Below are positions 34,001-43,000 of a DNA stretch of 64,000 nucleotides, piece after piece (positions within the stretch are counted from its first letter, which is position 1; each line of letters opens with the position of its first letter). Made by a program: the position numbers and the translations under genes. Below the pieces are notes generated by a model, which saw only the letters and a list, made by a program, of their open reading frames with translations, was not told the origin of the DNA and did not search any database. Location: contig ML679973.1 of assembly GCA_007922225.1 (NCBI GenBank), forward strand, positions 4,280,413 through 4,344,412. Reading direction: 5' to 3'. Origin of the DNA: Emydura subglobosa. Lineage: Eukaryota > Chordata > Testudines > Chelidae.

Positions 34001-37000
34001 GCTTTTTGCTGGAGGTAAAAACAAAGATTGACGTGAACCCTGTGAAGCGAGCGCCCATGTCTGATTCCACAGCAGTGCGAAGAATGTTGGTAATTTACAA
34101 GGATTGTTTGTCAGCACTGCTTTCTGATTTAAAAAATGCATGTCTCTTGCAATGGATGAATCAAGCAATTTTAAGTGATACTGCCCAGCTATCACTGTTT
34201 GTTAGATTTTATTATGGTGAAGTTTTCAAGGAAGAATTTTTTGTGCTTAATAACATTACCTACAACACAGGAGAGATCATTTTTGAAAAGGTAAAAGGCT
34301 TTTTTGAAAAAATGGTTTAGGTCTGCGGAAAGTAAACTTGCTTGTTACACATGAAGGTTCCTCCATCACAGGGGAAAGAGAAGGGCTTTGCTTCACGTCA
34401 CTGCATCATTCACCAGACTGTCCTGTGCTGTTAGTTCTCGGAGGAATTGAAGTAAAAAATGGGCGTTGTGATGAGCTTAGTGAACCACATACAATTCAAC
34501 TTCTGGTTTGCAACGTCATCTTTTTAAAACTCTACAAGAGGATTCAGCCAAATACGATGACCTGTTGCAGCACAACAGCATTCGCTGGTTAAGTAGGGGG
34601 TGCGTGTTAGAGGGGCTTTGAGTGCTTCAAAAAGAAATAATAGAATTTCTTTCAAACCACAAGACCAACAAGGCTTGTGAGTTCCTGGTATTTATGAATG
34701 ATGTCACCTCTATATCACATATAGCTTTTCTGTGTGATATTACTGGTCACTTAAGTTCGCAGCTCCAAGGCCATGCAAGCAGTGTTGGGGATCTTTCTGA
34801 AAACGTGAGCGCCTTTCAGAGGTACCTTGACATCTTTCAGACAGACTTAACAGGAAAGATGTTGCACTTTACCATATTGGGTATTGTTACTACAGATGAA
34901 ACTTTGATGAAGACTAATCAAGAATTCCTAAACAATCTAATCAAAAATTTAAAATGTAATTGGAGAATTTTAAAATTCCAAAGGATTTGCTTTTATTTGT
35001 TCATGATTCGTTTGTTTGTCTGTCAATGGACCTTGCCCTTCTGAAGCAATAAACTTCCTTGATTCAGCTGATGAAAGTACCTTTCAGAGCTCAGATGTCA
35101 TGAAGGCAAAATTCAGAGAAGTGGGACTTCGTGATTTCTGGACTCAATATGCTGACCTGTTTCAGAATAGCCTGAATCTAGCCATGTATCTTTTAATGAT
35201 GTTCAGATCAACATTCAGATCAACAATGATGTTCAGATCAATTTGTGAGGTTTTTTTATGCTGTGGCTACATTGGACGTCACTGAAGGAGAGCCTAAAGG
35301 CTGTGATCCACAGCCTAGGCTAAGAGAATCCTCTCCCACTCAGGACGGGGGCTTGTAGGGCTCCTTTANNNNNNNNNNAAGTGTTTGGGGATCTTTCAGG
35401 CCTGAAAAATAGAAATTCTGAATGTAAATGTAAAATGCTAACCGCTCCCTTTGTCCAAAGTATTTCATATACACTGTGCAGAAAATGTCCTAGAGACTCA
35501 GCAATGATGAAGGGCATCTGCTGGAGACTGAAAACTAGGAGCGGTTGTTGTGTTCATTAATCCCAACTGGAAAACCGTCCCCAGCAGGTGGCCTGAGTAG
35601 AAATCATGGTTGCCCTTTAAACTGTTATTGTTTTGTACTCCTGACGTGTTTATCCTTCTCTTTCTCTTTCAGATGAAGCTACAAAGGTAGAGGAGAGAAA
35701 TCCACTTGTTGCACAGAGCCCCCACAGCGGTGACCAAAGTCAAGCTGATGAAGGTGGGTGAGGCTGTCAAATTTAGGCCAGAATGGAGGCATGGAAGTGA
35801 GGGAATGACCAGCCGCTTTTCAGGGAGAAAGAAGCACAGAGTTGTAAAGATAGAAACATCATCTTTTGACATTTGCATCCCCCCCGGCCATCCTTTCACG
35901 CTGTTGCAAAGGAGAGTGGAAGGGAGGCTTTGGGCTAGATCCACGAAGGGGCTTAGGTGCCTATCACTAGCATGTAGACAACTATGTCCTGTTTTTAGGT
36001 GCCACTGCCTTTGAGCCTGCCTAGCTCCGCACAAATGTATGTGGGGAGGAAGTGGCAGCGTCCTTCCTTTCACCCACAGGTTAGAGTGCTAACCTGGATG
36101 TGGGAGATCGTCGTTCAGTGCCCCCCTCTGCCTGCAGCTAAACCATCTGACACTGGAGGAGAGATTCTGTGGTGTGGTCTGCAAGCAGGGATGGGCGGCG
36201 TCCCTGCAGCCTGGATTTAGGTGCCAAATTCTGTGAGAATGATGCTTTATCATCTATTTAAGCCCCAGTGTTATCTGAAAAGAGGTGGAGGAGCCCTTGT
36301 CGTGTGTGCTTAAGTTCCTTTGTGGATGTAGGCCAAAGCTGTTGCCATCTGATATCAGTTGAACAGCCTTTATGAAAATTTCTGTGGTTAATTTGGAAAT
36401 ATCAGTTCCCAGGGCTGTGTATCTGGCATCTTTCATGGGTGAATAAAGTTAACACAGATACCTTCCTGGGTCCAGAAGCTTTAATTATTTTAAATTGATC
36501 TACTTGAAAATGATATCCTAACACAGTAGTACCTGTCTGTTACAATGAGGTGTGAACCTAAGTAGCAGCTGGTAGTAAGTCAAGATTGGAGCTAATTGAA
36601 GGCCTGCAGAAAAGTCTTAACTATGTTGTACTGTGTGCAGAACTAGAAGGAAAATATTCTATATCTTACATATAATGAATGAAGCTGTCACTGAGCTAGT
36701 TCTGCAGAAACTGACCATATTAACTTTTGATAAGGATTTCTAACTCTTTGTGGCTCTATTAAATTGATGTCTTTATGTGTGGGTCCTGCAACTGCAGTTC
36801 TTGTCTCTGAAAATGAAAACATGGCTGGAACTGAAACAGGTACTGAGACAGTACTATAGAGCAGGGCTTCTCAACCTGAGGGTCGGGACCAAAATTGGGT
36901 CGCCAGAATGTTTCAAAGGGTCGTGTGGCGGCCCCATGGGGCTGGCTGGGTTCATCTCCCTGCTCCAGGCACTGAAACCTCTGAGGTCCCCGCGCCATTC

Positions 37001-40000
37001 AAGTTTGGCCCAGCCATCATGATTACGGGAGCTCGGGTAGGCCAAATCTGAGTGAGTGGCACAGCAACCCCATGAGCCAGGTCACAACTTCACTCTCTCA
37101 AATTTGGTTCAGTGAGAGTGGCGGGGCCAAACCTGAGCAGCACTGCAGCCCAGTTGGTTGCAATGCCCAGAGCCAAGCCCAGTCAGCTCCACAGCCTGGG
37201 GGACTGCAGGAGCTGCCACTGTGGGGTGAGTGCTGGGAAGGACTTGACAGAAACCACCTCAGTGCCTCCACCTCCAGGCTATTTAGTGGGTTGTGAAAAG
37301 CCATAAACATTTACAAATGGGTCCTGAGTCCAAAAAGGTTGACAACCACTGCTACAGAGGAAGGAAACACGGGCTTTCAGTATTGCACTTGGAGAGTCAA
37401 AATCTAAAGAATTTCAGCATGTTCTTAGGATGAAGAACTCCATTCTTCTGGTGGCTTAACATGTCTGTTAAAAATGAGGTTGTGCAGTCTAGGGACTAAG
37501 ACATTAGACCAGGAGTCAGAAGACCTGCATTTTAGTTTCAGGCCCGCTGAATGATCTTGAGCACATCTATTCTGTGGGGGATACAGCTGTGTGCCCCTGT
37601 TTGTAAAGCACTTATATCTCTGGAGGAAAAACACGTCAGATCAGAGCTAAGTGATACCGAGATGAGAGCCCTTTGTATGGTGAATGACCAATCATCCAAC
37701 GCCATCTTTTGAACATGAAACATAAGCACTTGAGGGTTACCATTCATGTTCCCTCTAAATTTTCCTTGTTCTGAGCAGGCTTCAAACTCCATTGAGCGTG
37801 ACAGTTTTGTCCTTGGGCAAGCTTCTACTTCCTTTTTCAAGTCGTCTTACGCTGTATGCACATATGTATATAGGGGACACAGGCATAAATATCAGTGCTT
37901 TGAGTACCTATTAACTTTCAAGATCTGTAAAGTTTAAAAACCACACAAAGTTAAGTTTCCTCCCATGAGCCCCTACACCCACCCACTCCAGGAGCTTCAG
38001 CTTTTGAGGGTGACCCCCTGCCATTCCCTCCCACCAGCCCCTGCCTCTTCCGTACTGCTTTTTACCCACTCTCTGGTGGCTCACAGCTTTCTTGGGGGAA
38101 GGGATTTTAGGATCTTTCCCTCTCTGCCCCATTGCAGCCCGGAGCACAGGGACCAGGCACCCTAGTAGCAGCAGACGCTCTCCCTCTCCTCATCCCTCGC
38201 TCTGCACCACAGTTCCCTGCTGGGCTGAGCTGCCAGCGGGTCCTTTCAGCATCACCAGTCTCTGGATGCTGCTGCCTGTGGCAGGGAACAGCTTCTCCAG
38301 CTGGGTCTATGAGCCCCAGGAGGGGATCATAAACTGCCGCCCCACTGCCTGTGCCTACCTAAATGGCAGCCCTTGCTTCTGCTTACTTAACCCCATCTCC
38401 TCCCCAACTCCTTACCCATCCCTTTTGGCTTGAAACTTCCTGCAGCACTGAGAGGAGCTGCCCACAGGTTCCGGCAGGAGGGCCTGGCAGACACACTCTC
38501 TGCAGAGCCTGTGACTACCCCACCTCTTCTCCTTATCCCTCCTCCTTGCCGGCTTGAGGCTCCCTGCTTGTCCCCGCACCGAGAGGAGCTATCCTAGGTT
38601 CCGGTAGGTTGAGGGATCCAGATGCTGGCTATGCTCCTAGCTACATGAGATGTGCAGTAGTACCAAATTAAAGGGAACGTTGTGCGCAGATTAAAGGCAA
38701 TGTGAGTTCCCGTATAGTCTGCCCCAGCCACACTGAACAGTTGAGACAAAACCTTATAGTCAACAGCGTCAAAGCTACAGCATAGACACCTGAACTTTCT
38801 TTATTGCTGGGAGGAGATCCCAAACCAGCACCCTTCCAAAGCCGTGAGAGAATTCCAGGTGGCGCCAAAGCTGCCTGGCTATCACGATTCACGTAACCGT
38901 GCCCCAAACACCACGTTAGAGACAGGATGAAAATTAGCAGCATTATCAATATGAAGTGAGATTTTTTTTTTTGAGCAAGGTTGTGTTTGAGAGAATCTGG
39001 GCATCCTACATCCTTGGTGAAGGCACCAACAATAGATCAGTACCTTCCCACTTGATTTTACTATCCGTGAGGTGTACTGAGTACAGTTAGCAGGCAGCAG
39101 CCCAGCGCCTGCTCATTAGCTCAGACTGGTTGAAGTGCTAAGAGATGATGTCGTGTGCGTCTCCCCTGGACACTCACCAGCCCCCACAGATGCACTGGCA
39201 TCTGAATCTGAGCAGTCATGTCAGCATAAAAATTGCTCTGTTTTAAGGCAACTATCTTTACCACTGCACTCTCCAGCTACTTGATGGCCCCGTTATAACT
39301 TTCTCTGTTGGCCGGGACCCATTATCACTGGCTGAAGTGTGGAGGATACAGGAAGGGGACTAGGAATTGCAGAGCAGCGATAAAGCCTGCTGTGCCCTAG
39401 CCAGAATGCTGGGATGGGGGAGGGAAAAGCTGCTTGGTTTGTGCTGCCAGGCAGGGAGTTCGCCTATTTTATCTTTACAGAAAAGGAAGTTCTTCTATGT
39501 GGTTGTTGTCAGACCCAGAGTAGTGTGGAAGGCAGCGGGCTTGATTCTCTGCTGCCTTGGCCCTTGTGTACTCATTTGCAGCTGTGGAAAGTGGCTGTAA
39601 AGCACAATCAGTCAGAACTAATAGTACTTTACGCCTGCTGTGCACAGGGGTAAGTGGTAGCACAAGGTGCAAAGCAGCAGTAGATTGGCTGCTTAGGCTT
39701 TCTAGAGGCAGTAGGGAGAAGACCATACAATTATAATTTATTCTTATGTCAGGTCATTACAAACGTCTCAGTACCTTTCCTGAATTTTAAGAGCGATTTA
39801 CAATTATTTTTGTACACGTGATAACCTGCATGTATGTTTGTTTTTACTTATTTAATTATGTAAAATGTTCAAGCTAAAGAGATTTTTAGGAAATCAGCCA
39901 ACTAGTAACACACTCCGAGAGTGTCAAGGGAAGATAACACCACGTTTATTACCCCAAATGTGTGTACACAAGCTCTGAAATGCAGCTTACAACTTTTATT

Positions 40001-43000
40001 TTGTTTTAACATTCTATACTTTTTTCTACTATTTTTAAGAGATGTGTATGTGTTGTGTTTCATGCTTTGTGCAGAATATTTGATAGAAGTCTTTAACTTC
40101 AAGTTGTAGTAATAGGCATCATTCAATCTCGAGAGATCATGGGTATGCACCCCTGAGAGGTAAAATATTGGAGTACATCTCCAGGGTGCAAAGCCTGCGC
40201 GGATAATATGAAGATCTTGAATTGCCCATGCATCAGGGGCCCCCCTCTCAACGCCACTGGTAAAGTCCAGAGGAGAGAAAGAACTAGTACATCTGATATC
40301 CAATCTACTGCAGGAGTTGCCGGAAAGATACTAAAATGTTAGTATCTGACGGCCTTAGAGGCTCCACTCTGGATTTTCTGTCTGAGTTTACTCTCATAGC
40401 CTTACGTTCTCCCAAATTCACTCGCAAGGCAGTAGGGCTTTTCTGTCATGGGTTGATCGCTTAGCCTTTCACCCTCCCAGACGGCCCACAAGGCAGTGGG
40501 TTTGGTGAACTGCAAGTAGTATTGTCTGCTCTCGTTACGATAGCAGGCATAACTTGACCTGACCAGTAGTACATTTCAAGTTGTAAATGTACTACTAATG
40601 GCAGATCTTAAATCTAAGGACTATTTGGTCAAAAAGGCAAACCAACTTAACAAGACTGTCTTATCAAAGACCAAGGCACATCCCTCTCTTATGAGCTACA
40701 AGTCTGGCGTAGAGATAAGACTATCTCAGAAGGAACAAACTTTGTAGGATATTTGTTTTAAAAAGAATCCTGACTTAAAAAAAAAAAAAAAAAAAAAAAG
40801 CTATATTCAGAATACTTCAAAGAGAATGTTCACAGATGTATTACCGAGAGTCAAAAACTACATCACAAAGAGGGCTTTTTTTTAACCACCCTTCTTTGCA
40901 AGAGCAGTCTTTGTTTCAAACTCTCCCAAAGGATTCTAGAAAAATTTCTATTAATTTTATTTTTTATAAGCAGTCAAAGTCTTCATCCTTCAACAGTTAA
41001 GGAGAACATTTACTGTTGAGAAACGTTTTATAGAAGACCTTTGTTACTTCTAAATTCATGTTTCCACTCAAAGATGAAAACCTTTGTTTATTCCTTACAT
41101 GTTTAAGATGGTCAAAGCTCCTTTTATAAGGTTTATTGCAAATGTTTTGTATCTAAATACAAGCATCTAATGTAATAACTTCCTAATATCATTGCTATGT
41201 GAATGGAAAGATGTTCATGTATAATAAAGCAGGGTCATCTGATGCTAGAACTGGTTACTAAATAAGAAGCCATTTGGGTATAGAATATTGATATTGGGGA
41301 ATTAAGTAGGTACCTGGCAATAAGCCTAACTTCAGTACCAGGCAAATTGGTTGAAACTATAGTAAAGAACAGAATGATCAGACACATAGATGAATACGAT
41401 TTGTTGGGGAAGAGTCGTCATGGTTTTTGTAAAAAGAAATCATGCCTCACCAATCTACTGGAATTCTCTGAGAGGGTCAACAAGCATGTGGAAAAGGGTG
41501 ATCCAGTGGATATAGTGTGCTTAGATTTTCAGAAAGGTCCCTCACCAAAGTCTTCAAAGCAAAGTAAGCAGTCATGGGAGAAGAGGGAAAATCCTCTTGG
41601 GGATCAGTAACTGGTTAAAAGATAGGAAACAAAAGGTAGGAATAAATGGTCAATTTTCAGAATGGAAATAGGTAAATAGTGGTGTCCCCCCAGGTGTCTG
41701 TACTGGGACCAGTACTGTTCAACATGTTCATAAATGATCTGGGAAAAGGGGTAAACAGTGAGGTTACAAAATTTGCAGATGATACAAAGCTACTCAAGAT
41801 AGTTAAGTCCAAAGCACACTGTGAGGAATTACAAAGGGATCTCACAGAACTGGGTGACTGGGCAACAAAATGGCAGATGAAATTCAGTGTTGATAAATGC
41901 AAAGTAATGCACATTGGAGAACATAATCCCAACTATACATATAAAATGATGGGGTCAAATTAGCTGTTACTACTCAAGAAAGAGATCTTTGAAAACATCC
42001 ACTCAGTGTGCAGTAGCAGTCAAAAAAGGCTAACAGAATGTTGGGAATAATTAGGAAATGGATAGATAATAAGACAGAAAATATTATATTGCCTCTTTAT
42101 AAGTCCATGGTACGCCTACGTCGTGAATACTGTGTGCAGATCTGGTCGCTCCATCTCAAAAAAGTTATATTGGAATCAGAAAAGGTACAGAAACGGGCAA
42201 TTAAAATGATTACATGAAAAGGCTTCCATATGAGGAGAGATTAATAAGACCATGACTTTTCAGCTTGGAAAAGAGACGACTAAGGGGGAATGATGTAGAA
42301 GGTCTATAAAATCATAACTGGTGTGGAGAAAGTAAATAGGGAAGTGTTATTTACTGCTTCTCATAACACACAAATTAGGGGTCATCAAATGAAATTAATA
42401 AGCAGCAGGTTTAAAATGAAGAAAAGGAAGTATTTCTTCACACAACGCACAGTCTACTTGTGGAACTCCTTGCCAGAGGATGTTGTGAAGGCCAAGACTT
42501 TAACAGGGTTCAAAAAAGAACTAGATAAGTTCATGGGGACAGGTCCATCAATGGCTATTAGCCAGGATGGGCAGGGATTGCTGTTTGCCAGAGCTGGTAA
42601 TGGCCAGCGGGATGGATCGCTTGATGATTACCTGTTCTATTCAGTCCCTCTGAAGCACCTGCATTGGCCACTATCAGAAGACAGGATACTGGGCTAGATG
42701 GATCATTGGTCTGATTCAGTATGCCCGTTCTAATGCTTAAGCAACTCCTTACTGAATTCAGAAAGACAAGAGTCATCTCTTCAAGATTAAGAAGGATTGA
42801 TTGGTTAAATTTAAAGATTTTCTTTAAGAATATTTAAGATTAAAAATGCCATTTTGAGAGCTGAAAGACAGCGATACATGACAGAAAGGTGTTTGGACTC
42901 ATCTGAAGCAGAATTTCAACTCCTGTTGAACTCTGGTGGAACTAAAGGGATATTTCAGAAAATGGACTATCTCAGAGAAAGGCGTAAAGCTCTAAACTTG

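Noticed and set aside
33696..35285. Candidate host gene similar to ZBED/SCAND3/GTF2IRD2 proteins.
   Set aside because: Multiple frameshifts and stops, and a hAT-like terminal sequence upstream, show a decayed transposon rather than a domesticated gene.
38092..38557. Plus-strand frames of 113 and 64 codons in a GC-rich part of intron 8.
   Set aside because: No phase-consistent splice sites or domain; the composition is repeat-like with an internal duplication.
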